Below, piece after piece: positions 17,637-27,050 of a stretch of DNA of 52,367 nucleotides. The notes beneath the pieces were generated by a model. It was not told where the DNA came from, did not search any database, and saw only the letters and a program-made list of their open reading frames with translations. Position 1 is the stretch's first letter; the number at the start of each line of letters is the position of its first letter. The DNA comes from Alphaproteobacteria bacterium (GTDB lineage Bacteria; Pseudomonadota; Alphaproteobacteria; Geminicoccales; Geminicoccaceae): NCBI GenBank assembly GCA_027045875.1, contig JALUAG010000054.1, positions 1-52,367 of the forward strand. The letters run 5' to 3'. A program made the translations under genes and the position numbers.

Positions 17637-19046
17637 TTACGGCCCCGCCGCCGGCGACGGCAGCCAGGCGCAGAAGCGGCTGCCCTCGCCGAGACGGCTT
17701 TCGATGGAGAGATGGCCCTGATGGCGCCGCAGCACGTGCTTGACGATGGCGAGGCCGAGGCCGGTGCCGCCGATCTCCCGCGAACGGGCCCGGTCCACCC
17801 GGTAGAAACGTTCGGTCAGCCGCGGCAGATGCTCGGCGGGGATGCCGGGACCGAAGTCGCGCACGCAGAGGCGGATCGCCGGCCGGCCGGCCACCGGCCC
17901 CGCTTCGGCGGGGGCGCGCGGCAGATGGTCGAGAGTGACCTCGACGCGACCGCCGCCGGCCCCGTATTTGAGGGCGTTGTCGAGGAGGTTGGCGACGAGC
18001 TGGTGGATCTGGTCGGCATCGGCCACGACCGCCGGCAGCGGTTCGGCGATCCGCAGCTCGAGCGCCACCCCGGCCTCCTCGGCCCGGGGCGCGAACTTCG
18101 CCACCACCGAGCGCAGCAGGGGGGCCGGATCGAGGGTCTCCTCGGGCGGCGCACCGGCGGCGAGCTCGATGCGCGACAGGGAGAGGAGATCGTCGATCAG
18201 CCGCTGCATGCGGGCGGCCTCGGCGGCCATCAGGGCGAGGAATTCCTCGCGCGCCGCGGGATCGTCGCGGGCCGGGCCGCGCAGGGTCTCGATCAGCCCG
18301 ACGAGAGAGGTGAGGGGCGTGCGGATCTCGTGGCTGGCGTTGGCCACGAAATCCGAGCGCATGCGTTCGATCATCACCTGCTCGGACATCTCGCGCAGCA
18401 CCAGGACCGCGCCGCGGTCCTCGCCGGCGAAGCCGGCCGCGCTCACCCGGGCGGCGAAGCGGCGCGCGGGATCCATGGGCGGGGTGATGTCGACCTGGGT
18501 GGTACGGCCCTCGAGGAGCGCGGCCTCCACCGCCGCCGTAAGACCGGGGTCGCGCAGCACCGCGTCGAGCGGCACCGGCAGGGCGGCGACGGCGAGGGCC
18601 TCGCGGGCGGCGGCATTGCAGCGCACCACCTCGCGTCCGCCGTCCACCAGCAGCACGGGGTCGGGAAAGGCGTCGACGAGATCCTCGAGAAAGCGCCGGG
18701 CGGCGGCACTCCGCTGGCGCTCTTCCGCGAGCCGTTCGAGGAGGTGCTGCACCGGCGCCGCGACCTCGCGATGGAGGCTTTCCTCGAGCTCCGCGGGTCG
18801 TACCCCCCGGCCCGTCTCCGCCGCCCCCTCGATCCAGGCTCCCAGCTCCTCGAGCATCCGCCGCCGTCGTCGCGCCGCCCACAGCGCGGTGGCGCCGGCG
18901 GTGGCGAGACCGGCGACGAAGCCCGGCAGGGAGACGCCGAGCAGGGCCAGTGTGACGAGCCCGGCGAGCGCCGGATGCAGGAAGGGCAGGATGCCGGCGA
19001 GGGTCGAGGGCCGCGTCCGCCCGGGTTCGATGGGATCCCGGATCAG
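17637..19046 (-). CDS. phoR: PhoR, phosphate regulon sensor histidine kinase, proposed CTG start
   Basis: The first ATG in frame (18857) would give 406 residues without any membrane segment. The same frame is open and protein-like upstream, encoding [20 protein letters not shown] and a second hydrophobic stretch ending [10 protein letters not shown]. This is the membrane anchor expected of PhoR. No ATG, GTG or TTG occurs between 18857 and about 19100. A CTG at 19046-19044 overlaps the TGA of the upstream ligase gene (CTGA) and has GAGGAG 8 nt before it, so I propose it as start (469 residues). A PAS-like sensor (about 115-220) is followed by HisKA with phospho-His H239 ([13 protein letters not shown]) and the ATPase domain ([29 protein letters not shown]). 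It phosphorylates PhoB when phosphate is scarce. Confidence 0.9.
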   Translation of the reverse strand: MIRDPIEPGRTRPSTLAGILPFLHPALAGLVTLALLGVSLPGFVAGLATAGATALWAARRRRRMLEELGAWIEGAAETGRGVRPAELEESLHREVAAPVQHLLERLAEERQRSAAARRFLEDLVDAFPDPVLLVDGGREVVRCNAAAREALAVAALPVPLDAVLRDPGLTAAVEAALLEGRTTQVDITPPMDPARRFAARVSAAGFAGEDRGAVLVLREMSEQVMIERMRSDFVANASHEIRTPLTSLVGLIETLRGPARDDPAAREEFLALMAAEAARMQRLIDDLLSLSRIELAAGAPPEETLDPAPLLRSVVAKFAPRAEEAGVALELRIAEPLPAVVADADQIHQLVANLLDNALKYGAGGGRVEVTLDHLPRAPAEAGPVAGRPAIRLCVRDFGPGIPAEHLPRLTERFYRVDRARSREIGGTGLGLAIVKHVLRRHQGHLSIESRLGEGSRFCAWLPSPAAGP

Positions 19047-20983
19047 CTCCGCAGCTCCTCGAGATCGCGGTAGAGATCGAGGGCCTCGGGATTGGCCAGC
19101 GCCTCGGTGTTGCGCACCGGCCGTCCGTGGATCACCTCGCGCACCGCGATCTCGCTGATCTTGCCGCTCATGGTGCGGGGGATGTCGGCGATCTGCAGGA
19201 TCTTGGCCGGCACGTGGCGGGGCGAACAGTTGTCGCGGATGCGCTGGCGGATGGTCCGCTCGAGCTCGGCGTCGAGCTGCACGCCCTCGCGCAGGCGCAC
19301 GAACAGCACCACCCGCTGGTCACCCTCCCATTCCTGGCCCACGCAGACCGCCTCCAGCACCTCCGGGATCTGTTCCACCTGGCGGTAGATCTCGGCGGTG
19401 CCGATGCGCACCCCGCCGGGATTGAGGGTGGCGTCCGAGCGGCCGTAGATCACCATGCCGTCGTGCTCGGTGATCTCCGCCCAGTCGCCGTGGCACCAGA
19501 CCCCGGGAAAGCGCGCGAAATAGGCGGCGCGGTAGCGGCTGCCGTCGGGATCGTTCCAGAAGCCCACCGGCATCGAGGGAAACGGTTTGGTGCACACGAG
19601 CTCGCCCTTCCGGCCGCGCACCGGTCGCCCCTCCTCGTCGAACACCTCCACCGCCATGCCGAGGCCGCGCATCTGGATCTCGCCGCGCCACACCGGACCG
19701 GCGGGGTTGCCGAGCACGAAGCAGGAGACGATGTCGGTGCCGCCCGAGATGGAGGCCAGATGGAGGTCCCGCTTGATGTCGGCGTAGACGTAGTCGAAAC
19801 TCTCGGGAAGCAGCGGCGAGCCGGTGGACAGCACCGCGCGCAGCGCCGACAGATCGTGGGTCTCCCGCGGCTTCAGCCCGGCCTTCTTGATGGCGTCGAT
19901 GTATTTGGCGCCGGTGCCGAAGTATTCGAGCCTCTCCCTTTCGGCCATGTCCCACAGCACCGCCGGCGAGGGATGGAAGGGCGAGCCGTCGTAGAGGACG
20001 ATGGTGGCCTCGCTGGCCAGCGCCGAGACCAGCCAGTTCCACATCATCCAGCCACAGGTGGTGAAGTAGAAGAGCTTCTGGCCCGGCCGGATGTCGGTGT
20101 GCAGCCGGTGCTCCTTCATGTGCTGCAGGAGCGTGCCGCCGGCACCGTGGACGATGGCCTTGGGCTTTCCCGTGGTGCCCGAGGAATAGAGGATGTAGAG
20201 GGGATGGTCGAAGGGGACGGGGGTGAAGGCGAGCGGCGGCGGATCGTTCACGAGGAAGTCCTCGAAGGGCACCGCCCCCGGGATCCCGGCGAGATCGGCG
20301 AAGGGATCGAGGAAACGGTGCACGAGGGTGCGGCGCAGGCCGGGCAGCCCCTCGGCGATCGCCGCCACCTTGTCCCGCACGTCGATGGCCTTGCCGTTGT
20401 AGCGGTAGCCGTCCACCGCCAGCAGCAAAACGGGCTCGATCTGGCCGAAGCGGTCGAGCACCGCCGAGACCCCGAATTCGGGACTGCAGGAGGACCAGAC
20501 GGCGCCCAGCGAGCTCGCGGCCAGCATGCCGATCACCGTTTCCGGGATGTTCGGCATGAAGGCCGCCACCCGGTCGCCGACGCCGATCCCCTCGGCCTTC
20601 ATGGCGGCGGCGAGGGCCGCCACCTTGTGGCGCAGGGCGCTCCAGCTCAGTTCGGCGGAGCGGCCGTCCTCGCCGTGGAAGAGGATCGCCGGCTCCTCTC
20701 CCTCGCGCCGCAGCAGGTTCTCGGCGAAATTGAGCTCGGCGCCGAGGAACCAGCGCGCGCCCGGCATGGCGTCGCCGTTCTCGAGCACGGTGTGGGCGCG
20801 GCGGCGCGCCCGCACCTCGAAACGGTCCCAGAGATCGGCCCAGAAGGCGGCGCGATCGGTAACCGACCATTCCCACAGCCGCCGCACGGCGTCCGGCCCG
20901 TCGAAGCCGCGATCCCGCGCGAGCCGCATGATCTGGGTCGCCGCGGCACGTTCCGGATCCGGCTGCCAGAGGGGTCTGTCCAT
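19043..20983 (-). CDS. aacS: Acetoacetyl-CoA synthetase (acetoacetate--CoA ligase)
   Basis: Encodes 646 residues from the ATG at 20983 (GAGG 7 nt before); a longer frame to 21061 adds unrelated residues. It is an ANL-superfamily adenylate-forming enzyme: AMP-binding P-loop [21 protein letters not shown], then [36 protein letters not shown] and the hinge/C-terminal [21 protein letters not shown], with the acylation Lys in [18 protein letters not shown]. The W-rich block and the ...GGTDI... segment are typical of acetoacetyl-CoA synthetases as opposed to acetyl-CoA synthetases. It activates acetoacetate for ketone-body or PHB recycling. Its stop overlaps the proposed phoR CTG start, which couples a carbon-storage enzyme to the phosphate sensor. 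Confidence 0.93.
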   Translation of the reverse strand: MDRPLWQPDPERAAATQIMRLARDRGFDGPDAVRRLWEWSVTDRAAFWADLWDRFEVRARRRAHTVLENGDAMPGARWFLGAELNFAENLLRREGEEPAILFHGEDGRSAELSWSALRHKVAALAAAMKAEGIGVGDRVAAFMPNIPETVIGMLAASSLGAVWSSCSPEFGVSAVLDRFGQIEPVLLLAVDGYRYNGKAIDVRDKVAAIAEGLPGLRRTLVHRFLDPFADLAGIPGAVPFEDFLVNDPPPLAFTPVPFDHPLYILYSSGTTGKPKAIVHGAGGTLLQHMKEHRLHTDIRPGQKLFYFTTCGWMMWNWLVSALASEATIVLYDGSPFHPSPAVLWDMAERERLEYFGTGAKYIDAIKKAGLKPRETHDLSALRAVLSTGSPLLPESFDYVYADIKRDLHLASISGGTDIVSCFVLGNPAGPVWRGEIQMRGLGMAVEVFDEEGRPVRGRKGELVCTKPFPSMPVGFWNDPDGSRYRAAYFARFPGVWCHGDWAEITEHDGMVIYGRSDATLNPGGVRIGTAEIYRQVEQIPEVLEAVCVGQEWEGDQRVVLFVRLREGVQLDAELERTIRQRIRDNCSPRHVPAKILQIADIPRTMSGKISEIAVREVIHGRPVRNTEALANPEALDLYRDLEELRS

Positions 20984-21144
20984 GGCGCATCCTCGCAGCG
21001 TACGTCCACGGGGGCCGCCCGTGCGGCCGCTCCGGCCGATACATAGTGCGGCAATCGGCACGACGCAAAGCGGGCCCGGAGCGGTGGAGCGCCGGCGGCG
21101 AAGGGTTTAGGCTGGACCCGGAAGGAACAGGGGAGGAAAACCGG

Positions 21145-21618
21145 ATGCGGTCCTTTTGGTCGTTGCTGCTGCTGCTGGTGCTGACGGCCTGTGCCGGGGT
21201 CACGCCGGAGACGCTGGCACCGCCCGAGGTGCGCCTCGTCGATCTCCTGCCGGCGCGCGTGGGCCTCCTCGAACAGGAGCTCGAGGCGAAGCTCCGGATC
21301 GTCAACCCCAATACGGTCCCCCTCGAGGCCCGCGGCATCCGTGTCACCCTGGAGACCGAGGGTAGCCGTCTCGGGCAGGGTGTGAGCGACCGCGGGTTCA
21401 CCGTACCGGCGCTGGGCGAGACGGTGGTGGCCGTACCTATCTACGTCTCCACCGCCGATCTGGTGGAGCGGATCCTGGGGCTCGCGGCCGGTCGTGGGAT
21501 CACCTACCGGCTGACCGGCGACATATTGCTCGCGCGCGGGATCGCCGGCGGCACGACGGCGCTGCCGTTCGAGAGCGAGGCGGCACTGCGCCTGCCGCGC
21601 CTGCCCGGCACGTCCTGA
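21145..21618 (+). CDS. LEA type 2/WHy-domain lipoprotein
   Basis: Encodes 157 residues with GGGAGG 8 nt before the ATG at 21145. The N-terminus [16 protein letters not shown] is a lipoprotein signal with lipidated C16. The mature part is one WHy/LEA2 beta-sandwich: [30 protein letters not shown] is the typical 'NPN' strand motif, followed by [18 protein letters not shown]. Such proteins are envelope lipoproteins linked to desiccation or stress tolerance in some bacteria; the precise role is unknown. It is divergent from aacS (161 nt between starts), and the GMC oxidoreductase gene follows after 16 nt, so these two probably form one operon. Confidence 0.85.
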   Translation: MRSFWSLLLLLVLTACAGVTPETLAPPEVRLVDLLPARVGLLEQELEAKLRIVNPNTVPLEARGIRVTLETEGSRLGQGVSDRGFTVPALGETVVAVPIYVSTADLVERILGLAAGRGITYRLTGDILLARGIAGGTTALPFESEAALRLPRLPGTS

Positions 21619-21634
21619 CGTTCGGGGGAGGAGG

Positions 21635-23251
21635 ATGAGCGAGACCATCGGCCGGTTCGACTACGTGATCGTCGGCGCGGGTTCGGCGGGCTGCGTGTTG
21701 GCCAACCGGCTGTCCGCCGATCCGGGCAAGCGGGTGCTGCTGCTGGAGGCCGGGGGCAGGGACAACTACATCTGGATCCACATCCCGATCGGCTATCTCT
21801 ACACCCAGAACAACCCGCGCACCGACTGGTGCTTCGAGACCGAGCCCGAGGAGGGGCTCGGTGGCCGCGCCCTCAAGTATCCCCGCGGCCGGGTACTCGG
21901 CGGCTGCTCCTCCATCAACGGCATGATCTACATGCGCGGCCAGGCCCGGGACTACGACCTCTGGCGGCAGATGGGCAATCCCGGCTGGTCCTGGTCGGAG
22001 GTGCTGCCCTACTTCAAGAAGTCCGAGGACTTCTTCCGCGGCGCCGACGAATGGCACGGCGCGGGCGGCGAATGGCGGGTGGAGGAGCCACGGGTGCGCT
22101 GGCCGATCCTCGACGCCTTCCGCGAGGCGGCGGCGGAGGTGGGCATCCCCCGGATCGAGGATTTCAACCGGGGCAACAACGAGGGCTGCAGCTACTTCCA
22201 CGTCAACCAGAAGAACGGCGTGCGCTGGAGCACCGCCAAGGCGTTCCTGCGGCCGGCGATGGGCCGACCCAACCTCGAGGTGCTGACCCACGCCCAGGCG
22301 AAGCGCCTGCTGGTCGAGGGGCGGCGGGTGACCGGGGTCGCGTTCTGGCACCACGGCGAGCCGCGGCGGGTGACCGCCGACATCGAGGTGATCCTGGCCG
22401 CCGGCGCCATCGGTTCGCCGCAGCTGCTCCAGGTCTCGGGCATCGGCCCGGCGGCGCTCCTGCGCGAGCACGGCATCGAGGTGATCCACGCGCTGCCGGG
22501 GGTGGGCGAGAACCTGCAGGACCATCTGCAGATCCGCCCCGTGTTCCGGGTCGAGAACGCCCTCACCCTCAACCAGCGCGGCAACAGCTGGTTCTGGCGC
22601 GGGCTGATGGGGCTCGAGTATCTCCTGTTCCGGAAGGGACCGCTGAGCATGGCCCCCTCGACCCTGGGGGCCTTCGCGAAGAGCGACCCCTCCTTCGAGA
22701 CCCCGAACCTCCAATACCATGTGCAGCCGCTGTCGCTGGACCGCTTCGGCGACCCGCTGCACCCCTTCCCGGCGATCACCCCTTCGGTGTGCAACCTGCG
22801 GCCCACCAGCCGCGGCCATGTCCGCATCCGCAGCGCCGATCCGCGCGAGGCGCCGAGCATCAAGCCCAACTATCTGTCGACCCCCGAGGACCGCAAGGTG
22901 GCGGCCGACGCGCTGCGTCTCACCCGGCGCATCATGGCGGCGCGGGTGATGGCGCCCCATCGGCCCGAGGAATACCGCCCCGGCGCCCAGCTCCGCGAGG
23001 ACGAGGAGCTGGCCACCGCCGCCGGCGAGATCGCCACCACCATCTTCCATCCGGTCTCCACCTGCAAGATGGGTCCGGCCGAGGATCCGACGGCGGTGGT
23101 GGACCCGCGGCTGCGCCTCCACGGCATGGACGGCCTGCGCATCGTCGATGCCTCGGTGATGCCCACTATCACCTCCGGCAACACCAACTCGCCCACCATC
23201 ATGATCGCCGAGAAGGCGAGCGACATGATCCTCGAGGATGCGCGCGCCTGA
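21635..23251 (+). CDS. GMC-family FAD oxidoreductase (choline dehydrogenase-like)
   Basis: Encodes 538 residues with GGGGGAGGAGG immediately upstream. The FAD dinucleotide motif VGAGSAGCVLANRLS (about 13-27) is followed by GMC signature 1 (PRGRVLGGCSSINGMIYMRGQ) and signature 2 (ILAAGAIGSPQLLQVSGIGP). The catalytic pair is H472 in TIFHPVSTCKMGP and N516 in SGNTNSPTIMIAEKASDMI. Members oxidise alcohols such as choline, long-chain alcohols or polyethylene glycol. Sequence alone does not give the substrate, and no betaine aldehyde dehydrogenase or BetI regulator is next to it, so choline is not favoured by context. Confidence 0.93.
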   Translation: MSETIGRFDYVIVGAGSAGCVLANRLSADPGKRVLLLEAGGRDNYIWIHIPIGYLYTQNNPRTDWCFETEPEEGLGGRALKYPRGRVLGGCSSINGMIYMRGQARDYDLWRQMGNPGWSWSEVLPYFKKSEDFFRGADEWHGAGGEWRVEEPRVRWPILDAFREAAAEVGIPRIEDFNRGNNEGCSYFHVNQKNGVRWSTAKAFLRPAMGRPNLEVLTHAQAKRLLVEGRRVTGVAFWHHGEPRRVTADIEVILAAGAIGSPQLLQVSGIGPAALLREHGIEVIHALPGVGENLQDHLQIRPVFRVENALTLNQRGNSWFWRGLMGLEYLLFRKGPLSMAPSTLGAFAKSDPSFETPNLQYHVQPLSLDRFGDPLHPFPAITPSVCNLRPTSRGHVRIRSADPREAPSIKPNYLSTPEDRKVAADALRLTRRIMAARVMAPHRPEEYRPGAQLREDEELATAAGEIATTIFHPVSTCKMGPAEDPTAVVDPRLRLHGMDGLRIVDASVMPTITSGNTNSPTIMIAEKASDMILEDARA

Positions 23252-23361
23252 CGATTCCCGGTGGCGGCGTTGAAAAACCGCTGGTAGCGGGCCATCATGG
23301 TCCGGGCCGATGGCGCCCAGCGGCGCGCGTCCGGTCGACAACACCGCCGGGAGGTTCAAGC

Positions 23362-24015
23362 ATGTGGTTCGTCTGGCTCGTTCTCGGCGCGGTGCTCGGC
23401 GCCGCGGCCGTCTGGTACTGGCGCGAGCGGAACGAGGGTACGCGCGTCGCCGAAGTGCAGGGCAGCTGGGAGGCCAAGTACCGGCACGCGGTCGAGGACG
23501 TGAAGCGGGCCGACGCCGCCCACGAGGAAACGAAGGAGCGGCTGCGGGCGGCGGAGAGCCGGGTGGCCGAGCTGGAGGCGGAGAAGGCCCGCCTCGAGGC
23601 CCGCATCGCCGAGCTCGAAGGGGCCGCGAAGGCGCCACCGGCGGCGCCCGCCGGGGTCGGGGCGACGGCGCCGCGCCGCCGCGGCGATGCCCGTCTCAAG
23701 GAGATCGACGCCAAGCTCGCCCAGCTTCCGGCCGGATCCAGCGCCCGTCGGGCGCTCCTGGCCGCGCGCGAGAAGCTGCTGTCGGGCGGCGGCGGGGCCG
23801 GCGAGGGCGGAGAGGATCTGAAGCGCATCAAGGGGATCGGCCCCGCCATCGAGAAGAAGCTGAAGGCCATGGGCATCACCCGCATCGCCCAGATCGCCGA
23901 GCTCGGCGAGGAGGAGATCGCCCGCATCGAGGAAAAGCTCGCCTTCAAGGGCCGGATCGCCCGCGAGCACTGGGTGGAACAGGCGCGGGCGCTGATGCGG
24001 GGCGAGGCCGGCTAA
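23362..24015 (+). CDS. Membrane-anchored coiled-coil protein with C-terminal helix-hairpin-helix domain
   Basis: Encodes 217 residues from the ATG at 23362, with GGAGG 7 nt before it. The N-terminal helix MWFVWLVLGAVLGAAAVWYW is a single membrane anchor with a short outside end. About residues 45-95 are a charged coiled coil (ESRVAELEAEKARLEARIAEL), then a Pro/Ala linker, and from about 155 a helix-hairpin-helix unit DLKRIKGIGPAIEKKLKAMGI continuing to the end. The last domain resembles the L21-like or DUF4332-type HhH domains that alphaproteobacteria often attach to NADH dehydrogenase subunits or carry alone. DNA binding is possible but unproven. Its 3' end overlaps the convergent HD-domain gene by 4 nt. 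Confidence 0.8.
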   Translation: MWFVWLVLGAVLGAAAVWYWRERNEGTRVAEVQGSWEAKYRHAVEDVKRADAAHEETKERLRAAESRVAELEAEKARLEARIAELEGAAKAPPAAPAGVGATAPRRRGDARLKEIDAKLAQLPAGSSARRALLAAREKLLSGGGGAGEGGEDLKRIKGIGPAIEKKLKAMGITRIAQIAELGEEEIARIEEKLAFKGRIAREHWVEQARALMRGEAG

Positions 24016-24659
24016 GCGCCGAGCTCGCGGGCGAGCTCCTCAAGAAAGCGATGGACGAAGGCCAGCCGTGCCTCGGCGAGGCGGCGGCCGGTGGCGGTGC
24101 GCATCAGGCCCGGAAGCTTCTCGAGCTTGGTCCTCACATGGTCGAGGGCGAAGGCGACGTCGTCGAGCGGGCGCCGCTCGGCGAAGGGATCGTCGGGATG
24201 GAGCAGCCGCCGCCCCATCCGCCCGCTGACCGCGAACAGGCGCGCGAGGCCGATGGCGCCCAGGCTCTCGAGCCGGTCCGCGTCCTGCAGGATCTCGGCC
24301 TCGCGCGAGCGCGGGGGGATGCCCGCCGAATAGCTGTGGGCCTCGATGACGTGGCGCACCGCCTCCAGCCGATCCTCGGGAAAGTCCATGCCGCGCAGCA
24401 GCGTGACCGCCTCGGCCGCGGAGCGGCGGGAGGCCTCGGCGCGCTCGGGCGAGTCCTTGGGCGTGTTGACGAGGTCGTGGAGATAGGATCCCGCCAGCAG
24501 CACCAGCATGTCGGCGTCGGGCGCCTCGGCCGCGGCGAGCTCGCGGGCGAGCGTCCAGACGCGCCGGAAATGGCCGAGATCGTGCGAGGGATCGCCGTCC
24601 TCGCGGGCCGCCACCGCCCGCTCGAAGCGGTCCCGCCAGACCGCGAGCGGATCGCTCAT
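24012..24659 (-). CDS. HD-domain phosphohydrolase-like protein
   Basis: Encodes 215 residues starting at the ATG at 24659, which overlaps the gpsA stop (ATGA). The metal-binding pattern of the HD superfamily is present: H26 and H30 in SHDLGHF, H61-D62 in YLHDLVN, H in RHVIEAHSYS and D in ILQDADRLESLGAIG. The overall layout matches the YedJ/DUF-type HD hydrolases that act on nucleotides or related phosphate esters. Substrate is unknown. Strict translational coupling to glycerol-3-phosphate dehydrogenase is the only context clue. Alternative upstream frames (to 24818) read into gpsA and are not credible. Confidence 0.85.
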   Translation of the reverse strand: MSDPLAVWRDRFERAVAAREDGDPSHDLGHFRRVWTLARELAAAEAPDADMLVLLAGSYLHDLVNTPKDSPERAEASRRSAAEAVTLLRGMDFPEDRLEAVRHVIEAHSYSAGIPPRSREAEILQDADRLESLGAIGLARLFAVSGRMGRRLLHPDDPFAERRPLDDVAFALDHVRTKLEKLPGLMRTATGRRLAEARLAFVHRFLEELARELGA

Positions 24660-25642
24660 TCGCTCGCCGCCGGCGGCCGCGAGAGCAGGGCCGCGACGGC
24701 CTCGCTCACGGACCAGTCGCCTTCGACGATGCGTGCCACCGCCTCGCTGACCGGCAGCTCGACTCCCTTCTCGGCCGCCATCTCGCAGGCGGCGCGGGCG
24801 GTCCACACGCCTTCGCACAGCGGTGCGCCGCTTCCCGTGAGGCTGTCGAGGGGCGCACCGCAGCCCAGTTCGAAGCCGAAACGGGTGTTGCGGGAGGTGA
24901 GGCTGGTGGCGGTGAGCACGAGATCGCCCATTCCGGACAGGCCGGCCAGGGTCTCGCGGCGGGCACCGAGCGCCATCCCGAGGCGCGTGATCTCGGCGAG
25001 ACCGCGGGTGATCAGCGCCGCCCGCGCGTTCTCACCGTATCCCCGACCCATCACGATACCGGCGGCGATGGCGACGACGTTCTTGAGGGCGCCGGCGATC
25101 TCGACGCCGACCAGATCGTCGCAGGGATAGAGGCGGAAGCTCGAGCTGCCCAGCTCCTCCGCCAGCTCACGGGCGAGCGCGATGGCCGGCGCCGCCACCG
25201 TCAGCGCGGTCGGCAACCCGCGCGCCACCTCGCTCGCGAAGGAGGGACCGGAAAGCACCGCGGGCGTGCAGTCGGGACATTCCTCGGCCAGCACCTCGCT
25301 GAGGCGACGGTGGCTCGTCCGCTCGAGACCCTTGGCACAGACCACGAGCACGCGGCCGCGATGCTCGATCCCCCACACCGTTTCGCGCAGCTTCTGGGCA
25401 GGTACCGCCAGCAGCAGGATGCGGCAGGCGTCGAGCGCGAGCAGATCGGCGGTGAAGCGGATCGAGGGGTGGAGCAGGATGCCCGGCAGATACCGGCCGT
25501 TGACGCGGCTGCGGGCGATACGGGCCATCGCCGCGCCGTCGCGCCCCCAGAGAACGACTTCATGGCCGCTGCGCGCCAGGACCTGGGCGAGCGCCGTTCC
25601 CCAACTGCCGCTTCCGACGATACCGATCGCTGGCTCTGCCAT
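24656..25642 (-). CDS. gpsA: GpsA, glycerol-3-phosphate dehydrogenase [NAD(P)+]
   Basis: Encodes 328 residues from the ATG at 25642. The nucleotide-binding motif GIVGSGSWGTALAQ begins 5 residues in, confirming this start over the longer frame. VVCAKGLER, VLSGPSFASEVARGLPTALTVA, ALKNVVAIAAGIVMGRGYGENARAALITRGLAEI and LAGLSGMGDLVLTATS are all family blocks, with catalytic Lys in ALKN. It reduces dihydroxyacetone phosphate to sn-glycerol 3-phosphate for phospholipid synthesis in the cytoplasm. Length fits the family. The HD gene follows by a 4-nt overlap. Confidence 0.96.
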   Translation of the reverse strand: MAEPAIGIVGSGSWGTALAQVLARSGHEVVLWGRDGAAMARIARSRVNGRYLPGILLHPSIRFTADLLALDACRILLLAVPAQKLRETVWGIEHRGRVLVVCAKGLERTSHRRLSEVLAEECPDCTPAVLSGPSFASEVARGLPTALTVAAPAIALARELAEELGSSSFRLYPCDDLVGVEIAGALKNVVAIAAGIVMGRGYGENARAALITRGLAEITRLGMALGARRETLAGLSGMGDLVLTATSLTSRNTRFGFELGCGAPLDSLTGSGAPLCEGVWTARAACEMAAEKGVELPVSEAVARIVEGDWSVSEAVAALLSRPPAASE

Positions 25643-25743
25643 GGCCCCGTTTCGGTAACATAGTCGACCGGCCTTTTGTACCGCGGATCCCGCCAAGGGC
25701 CAGTGTCACGAATGCCGCGCCGGCACACCCCGGGATATGACGG

Positions 25744-26802
25744 TCAGGCCGCGCGGGCGCGGCGGGCGGCAGCGAGGATCTCACGCGCCATGGCGTCGGC
25801 GACGCGGTGGGTGGGCTCGTCCCGCCGTGCGGCCCGGGTGAAGACCTCGGCCAGCCGCTCGCCGATCACCCCGAGCCGGTCCAGGGCCCGCTCGCGCCGG
25901 TAGCCTTCGGGATGCAGCTCCTCGGCGATGTTGATCACTCCGCCGGCATTGATCACATAGTCCGGAGCGTAGAGGATCCGCCGCTCGTGCAGCCCGTCGC
26001 CGTGGCGCGGCGCGGCGAGCTGGTTGTTGGCGGCGCCGGCGATCACCGCACAGCGCAGCCGCGGCAGGCTGTGATCGTCGATCACCCCGCCGAGGGCGCA
26101 GGGGGCCAGCACCTCGCAGGGCACGGAGAGGATCTCGGTCCCGTCCACCACCCGGGCGCCGAACCGCCGGGCCGCCTCCTCGCTGCGGGCGGGGTCGAGA
26201 TCGGCCACCACCAGCCGCGCCCCTTCCTCGGCCAGCAGGCCGGCGAGGCTCATGCCGACGTGACCGAGCCCCTGGACGGCCACCGTGATCCCTTGCAGCC
26301 GGTCGCGGCCGAGCCGGTGGCGCACCGCCACCCGGATGCCCAGGAGCACGCCACGGGCGGTCATCGGCGAGGGATCGCCGCTGCCGCCCTCGCTGCGGCC
26401 GAGGACGTAGCGGGTGACGCCGCCGGCGATGTCCATGTCGGCGGGCGCGGTGCCGACGTCCTCGCCGGTGTAGTAGCGGCCGGCCAGGCTCTCCACCGCC
26501 CGGCCGAAGGCGCGCAGCAGCGCGGGCGACTTGTCGCGGCGCGGATCGCCGATGACGACGCTCTTGCCGCCGCCGAAGGCGAGGCCGGCCATCGCCGTCT
26601 TGTAGGTCATGCCGCGGGAGAGACGGAGCACGTCGGCGAGCGCCTCGGCATCGCTCGCATAGGGCCACATGCGACAGCCACCGATGGCCGGGCCGAGCGT
26701 GGTGTCGTGCAGGGCGACGATGGCCCGCAGACCGCTTTCCCGATGGTGGAGGAAATGCACTTCCTCGTGGCCGTCGAACTCCGCGTGCGAGAAGAGATCC
26801 AT
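25744..26802 (-). CDS. Leu/Val/Phe/Glu-family amino acid dehydrogenase
   Basis: Encodes 352 residues from the ATG at 26802, chosen because the family begins MDLFSHAEFDGHEEV; longer frames add unrelated residues. The catalytic region TYKTAMAGLAFGGGKSVVIGDP contains both Lys residues of the family. YYTGEDVGTAPADMDI is the substrate loop, and the Rossmann motif is VQGLGHVGMSLAGLL. ALGGVIDDHSLPRLRCAVIAGAANNQLA follows. It oxidatively deaminates a branched-chain or aromatic amino acid with NAD. Leucine dehydrogenase is the usual label in this group, but the choice among Leu, Val and Phe cannot be made by eye. Confidence 0.92.
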   Translation of the reverse strand: MDLFSHAEFDGHEEVHFLHHRESGLRAIVALHDTTLGPAIGGCRMWPYASDAEALADVLRLSRGMTYKTAMAGLAFGGGKSVVIGDPRRDKSPALLRAFGRAVESLAGRYYTGEDVGTAPADMDIAGGVTRYVLGRSEGGSGDPSPMTARGVLLGIRVAVRHRLGRDRLQGITVAVQGLGHVGMSLAGLLAEEGARLVVADLDPARSEEAARRFGARVVDGTEILSVPCEVLAPCALGGVIDDHSLPRLRCAVIAGAANNQLAAPRHGDGLHERRILYAPDYVINAGGVINIAEELHPEGYRRERALDRLGVIGERLAEVFTRAARRDEPTHRVADAMAREILAAARRARAA

Positions 26803-27050
26803 GGCGGGTTCCCCGGTTCGGACGCGATGGATGTCGCGCGTTATTCTACACGCTCCGAAGAGGAACATGCTTGCCGAGCGAGGCCGCGCTGCGAAATTGC
26901 CGAAAGCATCCACCCGGATGCACGCCGTTCGCGAAACGTCCTTGCGGAAGCTGCCACCCTCTTCGAACGACCGTCCGGCGGGATCATGGCAACCGGAAGT
27001 TAACGCTCGGTAAACTTGCCCCCGTCGTCGGCGGGTGGTGGCGCGGGTAC
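26803..27050. other. Intergenic region between ccmI and the amino acid dehydrogenase
   Basis: I see no gene, tRNA-like fold or repeat in these 248 nt. It must hold the dehydrogenase promoter, and GGGGAA at about 26809-26814 on the minus strand is a weak ribosome site. The segment 26995-27018 (GAAGTTAACGCTCGGTAAAC) is locally AT-richer. Confidence 0.3.

Noticed and set aside
26803-27050. Possible tRNA or small RNA in the gap before the amino acid dehydrogenase
   Set aside because: I looked for a T-arm GGTTC motif with acceptor and anticodon stems. GGTTCCCCGG near 26807 is present, but no matching acceptor stem or anticodon arm could be built.
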